64,000 nt of DNA, from assembly GCA_021234155.1 (NCBI GenBank), contig JAJEKV010000042.1, positions 2,231,257 through 2,295,256 on the forward strand, given 5' to 3'. The notes under the pieces are model-generated. The model saw only the letters and a program-made list of their open reading frames with translations. It was not told where the DNA came from and did no database searches. Origin of the DNA: Isoetes taiwanensis. Lineage: Eukaryota; Streptophyta; Lycopodiopsida; Isoetales; Isoetaceae. The position numbers were made by a program, and so were the translations under genes. Each line of letters starts with the position of its first letter. Position 1 is the first letter of the stretch. Positions 23,407 to 34,975 of the stretch are shown here, piece by piece.

Positions 23407-24137
23407 AGAATGTTTGTCTAGATTACTTCGGGTAGTATTCCTTTTACTACCATGCATGTGCCAATTTCCATCAAACGAGAACTACCTAAGCATTTAATTC
23501 TTTGCAAGTAAATTTGTCATGCATGTGCACCACGCGTTATCGGACAATGACGGTATTTCATATGTTCTTATTAATCAATATAAACATTTGCATGCGCGGT
23601 CCCTATGTCCATGCATGCCTTATCCACCATTATCTGACATGTCTTTAGATATTTCGAGAGATTAGAACTCAAATTCCATTATTGGTGATGCATGTAGGTC
23701 CTAATGCCAATGCATACCCTAATTTTTCATCCATAACACTCATGCATGCAGCCATTTTTAGATTTGTTATTGAAAGAATGTTTGTCTAGATTACTTGGGT
23801 AGTATTCCTTCTACTACCATGCATGTGCCAATTTCCATCAAGCGAGAACTACCTAAGCATTTAATTCTTTGCAAGTAAAAGCTCATCATGCATGTGCTGC
23901 GTTATCGAGGGCAATGACGGTATTTCATATGTTCTTATTAATCAATATAAACATTTGCATGCAGGTCCCTATGTCCATGCATGCCTTATCCACCATTATC
24001 TGACATGTCTTTAGATATTTCAGAGATTAGAACTCAAATTCCATTATTGGTGATGCATGTAGGTCCTAATAATGCCAATGCATACCCTAATTTTTCATCC
24101 ATAACACTCATGCATGCAGCCATTTTTAGACTGTTAT
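23407..24137. repeat. 369-bp tandem duplication rich in CATGCATG
   Basis: Two adjacent near-identical units run 23407-23775 and 23776-24137, with a few small indels. Each carries several CATGCATG/GCATGC motifs (the RY element bound by B3 factors of the ABI3 type). No reading frame is shared. Confidence 0.85.
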
Positions 24138-24812
24138 ATCATGCCGGTCTGTTAAAAGCAGATTCATAAGTGATTATTTACACTAGTGCATAATGAAAAA
24201 TGCCACTTTATTACCTTACGCATAATATTCGATTAATTGGGATATAACAGGGGCTAATACCACGAGAACTTCGGCGTTTTTGTCACATTGCCTTTTTAAA
24301 TTCAGCGATATCGGCAAGATATGCAAACTCCATTAATCGAACACAAGGGAGGCCATAATATTTTTCCATTCCAATAAAGTAATTTGCGGACAATGAAGCC
24401 TTTAGAAAATACATATGCTTTGCAAACATATGTTTACTTAGATGCTATCACACCGCAAGCAACACTTTCGGGACTCATAGTAAAGCGGGATATTTGCATA
24501 TTGTAGACTTTGTTGACCGAAAGCGAGGATCTTTGCATATTATAGACTGTTTGACCGTGCCATGACATATTTAGAGTACATCGAATCCGAAAAACATATA
24601 ACTCTATATAAACTTTGCCTTTTAACCATTAAAACTATAAACTTCAGATAAAGTTTGCATCCGAATGTCATAAAGTTTAGTTAATCCTTCCCTTGAGACA
24701 TCACGTATTATAAACTCCACTTGTTCATACAAAATTGCGGTGATGTTTTCTTCGGCCAGGACTTGTACTTGAAAGTAAAAAGATGACAAAAGAAGGAGAA
24801 ATCCGTACTGAT
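24138..24812. other. no gene seen
   Basis: Non-coding, with a duplicated GGATCTTTGCATATT/GGGATATTTGCATATT pair (about 24489 and 24527). No gene supported. Confidence 0.4.
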
Positions 24813-25725
24813 TAGCCCGCATTAACTGCCAAAAAGACCGATCCTGTATACGTTCTCAGACATAGGACATCAATCCGGCATGCACTAATGCTCAGCAAGT
24901 CGATAATCTCGCCAAAGGCCTTCCAAAACGTTCTGAGACGAAATCCCCTTTTTTTGGCAAATTCGGATCTAATCTCTGTCTTTTCTGAGAGGTTTGGGTT
25001 TCTTGGCATTAAAGAGCTTAAATCGGGAGCTCTGGGTGATGATTAACACGCCCAATCCGCCAAAAAGGCCGGAACGTGGCCTGCCCTTTTTAGGGTTCCT
25101 AGATTTTGTTGGAACAATATCCCACAGGCTGGAGGTAAAATAAAAGTCAGGGTATATATAGATAGCTTTCAAGTTAATAATAAAATTACGTGCTACCTTC
25201 ACGTGGGATTCGCCCGTTCTTAGCCCACATGCCAAAGGGGGTACCACGTGTAGCTGGAAAGTGTATTTAGTAGATCTTTGGGCTTGGGGATTAGATAGGA
25301 ACTTTTTTTTTCAAATTTGGCACGATTCCCAAGAAATGAACAATGAAGGTCAATATGGTTTTTTTTCAAAAATTCTTTTTTCCAAAGGAATCTTTTTTGA
25401 TGCTCTACAAGATGAGAGAATCTTTTTGCAAAAAAAGAGCGTGAAATTTGATGAAACATGGGAAATGGGTGGTGACATGGCACTATGAAGTGATGAAGTG
25501 TCATGTAAGGTGGCAAAATGACTTTTTTCTAGTCAAAACTTGTAATGAAGTGGAGATGATGTGGATGACATGTGTATGATGATGTGGAAGCACTTGGGGA
25601 TGATGTGGCACCATGGGATGATGACGTGTTATCTAAGGTATAAAAATGACTTTACTTAGGTCAAAAGTTTTGAAGAAATAAATTTTGAGGTAGGTGACAC
25701 ATGTATGATGACACCGATGTGCTTA

Positions 25726-26038
25726 GGCCCAGATTCCACTAAGCCGGCCATTTCTGGATCTGCTGGCAAGAACTAGCGGGTGATCGGCAACAAAACAAGG
25801 CTTATCTACCATCTTCTACATTCCATTGCAGCTCCGGCACTTCGTGATTCTAAGCTTTGTTCATCCAAGCTGTCAAATTTTCCCGAAACTCTCGGGCAAG
25901 ATCCGATAACTCACTCCACGTCGGAAACTTCCACCCACAATTCTGACTGCAATGGAATCGCAACAAGGGTGTTAATTGATTATTTGTGGCTCCGTGATTC
26001 GTCGCTGTACCAACTGACGGCACAATAGAATCTGGGCC
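25726..26038. mobile_element. Tourist-like (PIF/Harbinger) MITE, 313 bp
   Basis: A perfect 11-bp terminal inverted repeat, GGCCCAGATTC ... GAATCTGGGCC, is flanked by TTA (25723-25725 and 26039-26041). The paralogous empty site in copy C (about 35989-35993) has a single TTA. A 3-bp TTA duplication is the PIF/Harbinger signature. There is no transposase inside. Confidence 0.9.
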
Positions 26039-26363
26039 TTAGGTAGTGATGTGGATGGTATTTGGCATTCTTGAGGATGATGTGGACAATTTGGCAACCA
26101 ATTGGGCACTAGTGCATATACCAATAGATCTTTTATGCAATGGTTTGGATAATTTACTCTTCCATACTTGTTTGAAGAAAATGTGCACTTTCTCTCTCTA
26201 GCTTAGCTTTTAGAGAGAGAAGACCTGTTGCAGCAACAATTGATGAAGAATCAATGACTTTTCTTGGTGATGAGCCCCCCAGCATGACCCTTGTGCACAA
26301 CCCCTTAAAACCCAAGTTTTCCCTTGAAAAGGCTTTCTAGACCTTCTTCTTCAATGGTATAGA

Positions 26364-26591
26364 GTGAGGATTCCGAAGAAGAGGGAGCTAATGCTTGCAG
26401 CAGATTACAATTGCAGGTGGCCTTTGTACATTAGCAGTGCCTATTGGAGGCAAGGATCAGCTGACGTTAGTGAGTTCTGTATAACTCGAGAGAATGTCAT
26501 CACCTTTGAGCTACTTAATGCATCAGATATTCCAGAGCGTGCATCCAGATCTTGGCTGAACGAGAACCATGTTGGCTGCTATTCGATGTAA
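26364..26591 (+). pseudogene. Ulp1-like (C48) protease exon, copy B
   Basis: The frame encodes a segment ending in RASRSWLNENHVGCYSM with a GTAAGT donor directly after. WLNxxxVxxY is the start of the Ulp1/SENP catalytic domain (WLND...I..Y in relatives). The same exon is at 36314-36541, where downstream exons follow. Here they have been lost, so this copy cannot make the protease. Confidence 0.5.
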
Positions 26592-26631
26592 GTATTTGTG
26601 CTTGTCATTTGATTGCGAAATTTTATTTTGA

Positions 26632-27052
26632 TTGATTGATTGATTTAAATCACGCCTGTTTAAAGACCCTCAGGTCCATAAGGCTACAAAAAATAGTATA
26701 TCGATAATGTTATGTACTAACAACTTATTTGTGTCTGTTTCAATAAGATAAAGATAAGATAAGATAAGATAAATTTTTACGTCCACGGGAATTTCAATGT
26801 AAGACTCTATAAATGCTATAAGATCAAGAGTTTCCTTTCGGTAAGTCCACCAAGATTGTAAGTAGTCTCCAAGCTTGGACGGGTCGATCTTAAGGAGCTC
26901 AGAAAATCTAGATTCAGTGATCCCAAATTCTTCGCGCAGGTGTTGAAAGTTTGGACAATCTACGAAAGCATGTTGTTCGTCTTCGATCATCACGATCCGA
27001 TATCCCATCATGTCTTCCCATTTCAATTTCAAGCCTGTGCGAAGAATTTTAA
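26632..27052 (-). mobile_element. LINE 3' insertions, (AATC)n and (TTATC)n tails
   Basis: This is absent from copy C at the paralogous site. Minus strand: MKLKWEDMMGYRIVMIEDEQ, then HAFVDCPNFQHLREEFGI, the LINE zf-RVT module. The inner unit ends CCGTGGACGTAAAAATT plus TTATC units (26755-26775). The outer end is TTATGGACCTGAGGGTCT with an AATC tail (26632-26645). It appears to be two nested or rearranged 5'-truncated copies. Confidence 0.7.
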
Positions 27053-27330
27053 TTTATAATGTCTGCAATATTTGTTCTCATACCATCCCATGCTCAACAA
27101 GAGGGCATCATGTCTGGTTTAATCCGAGGTCCTTCAAAAGCTTCATCTCCAAAGAAATGTTCTGGAGGTCACTGCTGCCCTCTAGATTGCAGACACACTA
27201 GGATCTCTGGAAAATCGATGCCATCTCATTTTACTGGATTCTTGTTGTTTCATTTAGCCTTTTTATATTTTGGTTTGTCAATTTTCTTCGGTTGTATAAC
27301 ACTAATTTAACGCATGAACCATTTGGTGTT

Positions 27331-28194
27331 TACATGCGAAAGTCACCTCCATATCATCCACATCACATTCACACCATCCACATCACCTCCATATCATCAG
27401 CACAACCATCATGTCTCATCCATGTCGCCAAAACATTTTGGCTAAGAGAAAAGATGTTTGCTAATTTCCTTGCTACATGATCACCCTTAGATGGTCATGT
27501 CATCATTTTCTTGCCATGTCACCACATACTTTGCCATGTCTAAAACAACTTATTTTCTATTTTTTTCCCCAAAGACTGGAGCATGGAAAGGTATATAGAA
27601 TGGGCTTTTAGAAAATTCGTTTTGGCTATACATATAGCCCCTCAAAATCAAGTTATTGGGATGCATGCCAAATTTAAACTTTAATAGAACTAGCCTGTTC
27701 TACTCCTAAACCTACCAAGCCTATCTTTCCACCTATCACATCCAGCCACGTGCCAAGACATCAAATCATGTTATGTACATGTTTGTGTGCCAATACACCT
27801 AAAAGAATGAAGCTGTTCACTAGAACTAAAATTGCAAAGTCCAAGTCACAAGTAGCCTTAACCTCGATCAACTAGCTGGGACATCTATCTAGATTAATCC
27901 TTATAGTAGTATTATCTGTCCACACTAAGACAAATTGTCTTTAGTGCGCATTTGTTGTCCAAAACATCGAGTGAGCAACACATATCCATGACTAAACATC
28001 TAGAATCATATTATATAAATATAATAAACAATGGCTTTAACATTTCCTTGGACATAAAGTACTATACTGTAAGTTCATATATAGAACCATCTAATAAATT
28101 AATAGCACGTGTTCATACCCAGTGTTTATCTAGGCTCGACTTGAATGGCTTTGGGGAATGTTTTTGTTTTATGAGGAGATGAAAGTTGGTATAC
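27331..28194. other. no gene seen; complementary GTGGCA-type repeats
   Basis: 27340-27545 is rich in CACATCACC, CCATATCATC and TTGCCATGTC, the reverse-strand form of the GATGTGGCA family. The remainder is AT-rich without features I can support. Confidence 0.4.
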
Positions 28195-28720
28195 AAAATG
28201 GCAACATAGAAGAGCTATATGCATGCTTGACACATTTGGCTAACATTTGACTTCATACAGCTGTGTGAGCTTATAGAGCATAAAGCTTGACGACATCCAT
28301 ATATCACTTGGCAACTTGTAGAAGAAATTTTGATATGAAAAACCAAGAAAGGACATTGATTTGGCATCATATATATAGGAATTTGAAGAAGCATTTTGAT
28401 CATCTAAGGATCTTAAGGACTTGAAGTCAAGGTTTGAAAAGACCCCTCGAGTTTCATATTGGTAGTTTGCACGTTTTTGGCAGGATATTCTACTTCCCAA
28501 GATATCATCATTCTATCCAAAAACCATGTCTCTCATACCTGATTGATCTCTCCTTTCATGCACCATTGCCATTTTCTAGGACCAAAAATTAGCAAGTCCA
28601 TTTTTTCCTAGTAAACAATGCATTCATCCATACACACGAAAAAATTGCTAAAATTCCATTTTGGCATTTATAAGGTCCAAAACCATATTCTCTCTCTAAA
28701 AACAAAGATAGAGAAAGAAG
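28195..28720. repeat. dispersed repeat shared with 20990-21610
   Basis: Same order of blocks as the 21-kb copy, from GGCAACATAGAAGAGCT to AAAATTGCTAAAATTCC. No coding potential. Confidence 0.65.
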
Positions 28721-28914
28721 GGCACCTCTAATATAACATTTCTAGAAAAGGCAAAAAGTTGACCTTTGTGCCTACATGTCAAAGTTCTCCATGATTCTGC
28801 ATCATCATATACCATCACATATCATCATCACCACCACGTATCATCCCCATCACCTCAAAATCATCACCATGTTATATCCATGTGATGAAAAGTTTTTGAT
28901 TAGGAAAAGAGTTA

Positions 28915-29231
28915 GGCCCATTAGGCCAACAATTCTTTGTGGCGGCAATTCGAGAGGGAGCGTGTGGCGACTATTTCTTTGTTGTTGCGATACCCTTTGC
29001 GAGGGTGGAAGTTCCTTACATGGAGTTAGATATCCCAAAATTTCCTAACGAGGGATGTTGGTCGTGAGATGCCCGACGGATGCATGCAAAGCCTGCTTGA
29101 CTAAGCTAAATAATGCTTGAATCTAGGAACTACCATGACCTCAATGTTGATTCCTACGGTTTGCTTCAAATTGCACGGTAGTTGATGCCAACAACACGAT
29201 CTGAATTTGCGAAGTAGTGAAATCACGGGCC
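28915..29231. mobile_element. probable Harbinger-like MITE, 317 bp
   Basis: It begins GGCCCATTAGG and ends ATCACGGGCC, giving a short inverted terminus (GGCCCRT), with TTA on both sides (28912-28914, 29232-29234). The flanking sequence resembles an uninterrupted stretch at about 27430-27480. The terminal repeat is much shorter than in the 25.7 kb element, so confidence is moderate. Confidence 0.45.
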
Positions 29232-29469
29232 TTATTTGTACATCACCACTTTTACATTGCTGTCACCAATTACTTGGCGAGATCACCACATTTTTGTCAA
29301 ATCGTCCATCTTATAGCCATCTTTGCCCTAAAACTAAAAAGTTAGCATTTTCTAAATTTTCTTTTTCCATAAAGTAGAGCATGGAAAAATTATAGTATAG
29401 GCTTTGAGAAAATTGATTATTGCCATATTTAGACCTCAAAATCCATTTCTTGGTAAGCTTTGTCATAAA

Positions 29470-29500
29470 TAAAAAAAAAAAAAAAAAAAAAAAGGGGCCT
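29470..29500. repeat. poly-A tract
   Basis: A near-pure run of A that probably marks an old retroposon end. No element body was recognised on either side. Confidence 0.6.
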
Positions 29501-29744
29501 AACTACTTCTACCCTACCTATACCCATTCTCCCCTTTTTACGGCGTGTACATCCGGGCGGTGTGGGGTGGCAACGAAAGTGGATTCCCATGTGGAAGTCC
29601 GCGTAACAAATCAAATATTTTGCTTAGGGATTCATTTTATATTCAATCCCGCTTTGCGATGATAGATCTTTATGAAGCAATGCTTCACGCGGCGCTTTCT
29701 TTGGTGCAACGTCATCTCCAAAATCGATGGATGTTTTTTTTTGC

Positions 29745-30060
29745 TATTTTTTTTTCAACCATGGAACGATTCCCAGGTCAAATCAAGGCCACTTTGAAAA
29801 GGAAATTATCCCACATGGCATATTTTTTGATGCTCTACAAGATGGAAGAATCTTTTTTGGCAAAAACAAACTCTGACTTTTTGGTGAAAAGAAAAATTTA
29901 AATTTGGTGAGGTGGCAAGGGTGAGTGAGAGGTGATGTGGCAAAGAAGTGGTCACGTGACACAAATGAGATGATGATGTGTAGTGGGAAAGGATATTTTT
30001 CTTAGTCAGAAACATTTTATCAGGTGAGTGATGTGCAAGTGATGTAGCACCGCTAAGGTT
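29745..30060 (+). repeat. dispersed repeat with TGATGTGGCA run
   Basis: Same family and order as 17025-17345, including CTCTACAAGATGGAAGAAT and the closing GATGTG-type repeats. It also lies directly beside a B3-like remnant, so the two loci are paralogous over at least 0.6 kb. Confidence 0.7.
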
Positions 30061-30600
30061 GCTCTCTTTTCTAGTCTGGTAGGAACACATTGGTTTTGTA
30101 CGATAAGATCCATCACATACCACTACAGCAACAAGTTCGTTTGACACTATGCATAACAGAATGTCCCCAACCCGGATGCCAATTCCACTAAGAAACTTTT
30201 TCCATCCATTCGCAAAAAAGCCCTGGATCCTTAATTCATAATAACCTACAAATGTTCCTACTATGAAGTTATGTTGCCATCTTAGCTTAAACATGCCACA
30301 TAATATCAAACATGCCACAAGGGTCATAAAAATACTCTTTCAAATGATTTATTCTTTTGAAAGGATGAAATATGGTTTCGTATGTTTTTTTTTATATGGT
30401 TGAAATGTTGTGCCCCGAGGCTCAAGCATTCCCCTTAGGCTCGAATATGCCACCTTGGCTCATGAAATATGCTACATTGGCAACAGAACATAGTCTATAG
30501 ATGCAACATAGCTTCATACTGCTTCCCATTTGGTCCTTGCATCAGAATATTTTGATCAGCTCTCATAGGCACTATTTGTAATTCCTAGAAACAAAAAGAA
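30060..30600 (-). pseudogene. B3-domain-like DNA-binding protein remnant, copy 2
   Basis: Minus strand: NILMQGPNGKQYEAMLHL, an interruption of about 230 bp, then FFANGWKKFLSGIGIRVGDI and VVCDGSYRTKPM. The GWKKF and GD motifs match the core of plant B3 domains. It is better preserved than copy 1 but split. I do not see the rest of a B3 protein around it. Confidence 0.45.
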
Positions 30601-31945
30601 AAGAATTGTAAACAATAGGATCGAGAAAACCGAAAAAGAAAGAATTAATCCTTACCAACACGGATCGACTTGACATCCCACCAAGAATTCTACCTGACAT
30701 TGCCATCGCAATTTTGTAGGAAAAAAAAAGGTAGAGTGTAGGAAGTGGCGAGTGTATACGGCATACTGTATTCTTGGTAGATCGTGAGAAAAGACAACTT
30801 TAAGTCTAGAATTAGAGATAATTGATGCTACAATTCTGTATCTAGCTGCAGTATCTAGGCTACTATTTCCAATCATTTTTTTTTTTTAATATTCTTTTTT
30901 TTTTGCCATTTTTTTCTCCTTTTCATAAAATAGAAAGTTATTGTATCCCTTATTTATTGCACACTCCATTGCACACTTAGGATCGTTGGATCCCATGGTA
31001 GTACCAAGAATATTAAACAAACCTCGCACTCATGTAGAAAGAATTGATCCTCTATCTATACAGGTATTAATACATAGAAACAAATTACAAAGACCAAAGC
31101 ATGGCAACGAATCAGGCTTGTCAAACATGCCTTCATATACAAACTCCACAAAACATGCTTCATATACAAGCTTTAAGTTTCAGAAAGTAGCCTCACAAAC
31201 AAGCTGTTTACATAAGTTAGAATATGTATGCCTTCTGACTTCCTCATAGGAAAATGGTGCAAACAGCAGGATTGTGATCAAAACAAGGGTCGGATTTGGG
31301 CTCTGATGGACTATGCCAGATTTAGAGCCCTACAGTCGGATTTGAACACCCAAATCTAGGGCAGTGATTTTACTTGCTTCAATCCAGCGAAAAGGGCTTC
31401 TCCAATGTGGAAAATCCAGAGGACAACTTTCCAAAAGAAATATAAACAGGCAATTGGATCCGGTTGATTGTCTCCAGAGCAACTGGTCGATTTTAGAAGG
31501 CCCATTTATTCAGGCCTCAACTAGAAGGCCCACCTGCAATTCCTAAATGGAAACGTTTACATTAAACAAGCACAAACAAATAGAAATAAAACCCCTTGAT
31601 CAGTGGGGAAGCAAACTTCAGACACCACATCATCCATGTATAAAGAATGGGTCAATAAAAGTGGGTTGAATCTTACAGCTGTTGGATCGCGAGGACCATT
31701 CTGATTCTAGTAAAAATATGTGTGTTTTCACAAAGAGAGAACTTTGAGGATTCTTTAAAAATAGTGTAGGTCTATAAGCTTTAATCGCCCTTTTCACAAA
31801 TCATTCATGATCAAACCAGAAAAGCCTATGTGCCAAGACAAAACATTACATTTCATATGATGGCAATTTCATGTTATTGAAGAAGAGATTCTGGGATGCT
31901 AGTTACATGCAGCCTCATTTTCGAATTATGATTATTCTCATGTAA

Positions 31946-31973
31946 AAGAAGAAGAAGAAGAAGAAGAAGAAGA
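31946..31973. repeat. (GAA)n microsatellite
   Basis: About nine GAA units in a row. Confidence 0.9.
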
Positions 31974-34518
31974 GATTTTAACGTCACGCCACAAGCAGAG
32001 AATTTTTCTGACTCATTTCATAAATGCGTTGTGCTTAAAAATTATCCAAGAGTAGAAGGGTCCCTACAAATGAACTTATTGTCTTCCAGATGAGGTACCA
32101 TTTCTCATTCCCGGAAAGGTTGACACTGTTTGCAGTGATAGCTGCAATTTACTGATACATGGCATATCAAACTTGTCAAAAGTATTGCACTCACACTACG
32201 TGCCAGGTACAAGAAGCACCAAGAGTGAAGAAAATACAAAGAAATTATAATCTGCTATATGGAATCTTTTAAGTGCTTACTGCATGAATTATAGCGATTG
32301 TTAACTGCTAGTATTTGTAACTCCAGTCCAGCATTTGGGGCATATAAAGCAGGACAAGTGAAACATAGTCTGATGTGATCAGGCGACCTTCAAAATTTGT
32401 CTTGGTATATACCAGACTATATACAGGTTTACCTGTTTGCAGAACATTGTCAAAGAGATCAACAAAGACACTACATGGCATCTCCTTTTCTTTCATTATT
32501 ATGCTTCACACTTTTGATCGATATTGGAAATCTGTTGATGAAGGATGTTATGCCAGATCTAAAATCCAGGAATGTAACATTTTAGCTGCTGCAAAGCTTG
32601 TCCTAACCAAGCCCATGATCTTCATGATAACAAGCAAGGGAGTTGCAAGGGAAACCTGAAGAGGAGAAAGGGAGCAAGCCAGAGAAGGGATGGGAATACT
32701 GTCATCATTAATTATTTTGGGGGAAGTTCAATCTAATCACTGTCACCATTAATGCTGCATCAGTCAATATGCAGAAACTTGGGGCTGCCTGCCCCTGTGT
32801 TTGACAGAATGCCTTCACGTTGCTTTGTTGGAATGCAATGGCTAAAGCACTCAGCTGATATGATCTCAAGTTAAATAATGCAGGCAGACTATGTGATGCC
32901 CCATGCAGCCATATCATGTTATTCCATATTATAAATGGTCACTTTGTAGCTATCATCTAGCTAGTCTTTCATGAATATGCAAATATATGATGATTTAGAA
33001 TGGGAAAGAATAGCATTTGTAGATCATTATCCATAGCAATCCATGAAGAAAATATGTTAAGGGAAGAAAGGTCACCAATGCAAGATGATTTTTGAAGTCG
33101 GGGTGTTTCAAATAAGCACTACAGATCCAGTGGCGCCTTTTGGCATTGGTTTTAAATGGATCCTTTCACCATTTTTTCTTGTACTTTAGCTTTGGATGTA
33201 AAAATTGCCTTTGCAGGTCATATTCGAGTTTGAACTGCATTGGAATAGGATATGGAGAGGATTCTGTAATATTGCAATTTCGCTAGAGGTATCGGTTATG
33301 ATGCTATTATAAGTCTTGAGCACTAGAAAATTTGTAGATGTTAGACGGATGCCTTGAAATTCATGGACTTATAAATGAAAAACTTCTCGATTTAACACAT
33401 CAATTTATAATCTTGCTTATGCATTTCAATATATCTAAGGTCTTGTTTATGCAATCCAATAGACGATCTCATAATAAAAATAAGCCTTCCCGGTATAGCA
33501 CAAAGGCAAGCTGCACACTTGCCCATTTTCTGCCTCATTCCCCTCTTTTAAGAAGTGCATGCTATCAAGGCTTAGAGGTAGGCACATGTACAGGCAGCCT
33601 CTAATGGAAAGTGCAAGCCTCAATTAGTGCAAGAATGCACCTGAATACCAGTTCCTAATATTTTGGAGGTAATATATTCACATCCAGTACTATATCGTTA
33701 CTAGTTTCTTTTTTATATTACAGATACTTTGATGCTTGCATGCAAGTATAGATGGCCTCAATGTGTGGAGAAGCATTTGCTGATTTTGAATTGGATGTTT
33801 TTAATTTGGTATTTGCCTCTCCTTTAAGGAATGCTGGAACTAAATTGCTTAAGAGTTTTAGAATTTAAGGCTCTTATAATCTTAGTGTGTGCAATGCTAG
33901 TAAGTCCTATGTTGCGCAATTCATGATTTCTTTGCACCTCTAGTAATTTGGGATGTGAACCACAAACTTGAATATTTCCCACCTCCTAGAGGATTGATCT
34001 TATATTGTGGACAAGCAACCGCTTGAATAAAATTGTATAGTAGCATATTGAGCCTAGTATTTTGTCTCATTTGTGCTCTAGACTGTTCTAGGAGTCTAGT
34101 ATCTTCTCCTCAAGCCTGCTCAGTACAAGTTGCAAGACTCAACGTTGCCCGCAACTTTGAAGCTCCTAGTCAAAATTTCCTTTTTATTATATTATCTATA
34201 AGGAATTATCTCAGCAGAAATAGATTTGGGACATCTTTCTTATTTAGGCCCCCTTCTGACGTGGCATCAAATCTGGCCTCCAATTTAAGCATTCAACGGT
34301 TGGATACGATGCCATGAGAATGGGGGGTTGAATAAGGAAGACTAATCTTAGATTCCACACCATTTTACAACCATAAGGAGGATTTGGTTTCCAACCATTT
34401 TACTCGAGGTACAAAAGGTTGGTTGAATGTCATGCAGCATCAGATGCAACATGCAAGATTTCCACACTACTTTGTCGTTTTCTTAAGGTAATGGACTTTG
34501 TCACATAAACCCAAGTAA

Positions 34519-34690
34519 CTTTCCTATTTAATTCTAAAGTTTTCTTGTAAAGATGTGTTGCAAAACTTGTTTCAAACCCTTCAAAACTTTCCTACTTAAT
34601 TCTAAAGTTTCCTTTTAAAGATGTGTTGTAGAACTTGTTTCACAATTTGAAGGAAATGCATTCCAAGAAGATGTGTTGTAAAACTTGCAC
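34519..34690. repeat. 68-bp imperfect tandem repeat
   Basis: TTTCCTAYTTAATTCTAAAG and AAGATGTGTTG occur at 34520 and 34588. A third partial unit (AGATGTGTTGTAAAACTTG) lies near 34669. Confidence 0.7.
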
Positions 34691-34975
34691 AACTTCACAA
34701 CATTCACAATTGGGTTAAAATTAATGAGCGCTAAATCTTTGTGAGCTAGAAAATGCAAACAATTCTTTTTTTCTTTTTCTTTTTCTTTTGATGTCTGGCT
34801 GTCTCGAAAGATTCAGAAGAACCCTAAACTTAGGTCCGGCCAAGAATCGGCCTTTTGGGCGGTTATGGCGGACCAAAAGCTCCCGGGATGATCCTATCTA
34901 TGCCAAGATATCTACTTACACATTAAAATCCAAACCAAAATTCACGGATCATGCAAAACAGATAAACAGGTATAG

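Larger units (their letters stand above)
24813..27330. mobile_element. dispersed transposon-like unit, copy B (with nested insertions)
   Basis: It is colinear with 34976-36870. Relative to that copy it carries a 313-bp MITE (25726-26038) and a LINE insertion (about 26632-27050). The segment 26203-26590 is essentially identical to 36153-36540, so the copies separated recently. It includes the Ulp1-like exon. It diverges from copy C after ACCATTTGGTGTTTACATG at about 27330. Confidence 0.8.
30601..34975. other. long stretch without recognisable genes
   Basis: I find no gene, RNA or transposon core in these 4.4 kb. Visible structure is limited to poly-T near 30877-30915, a (GAA)n microsatellite at about 31946-31973 and the short tandem repeat at 34519. 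Open frames are short and unlike known families. Confidence 0.4.
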
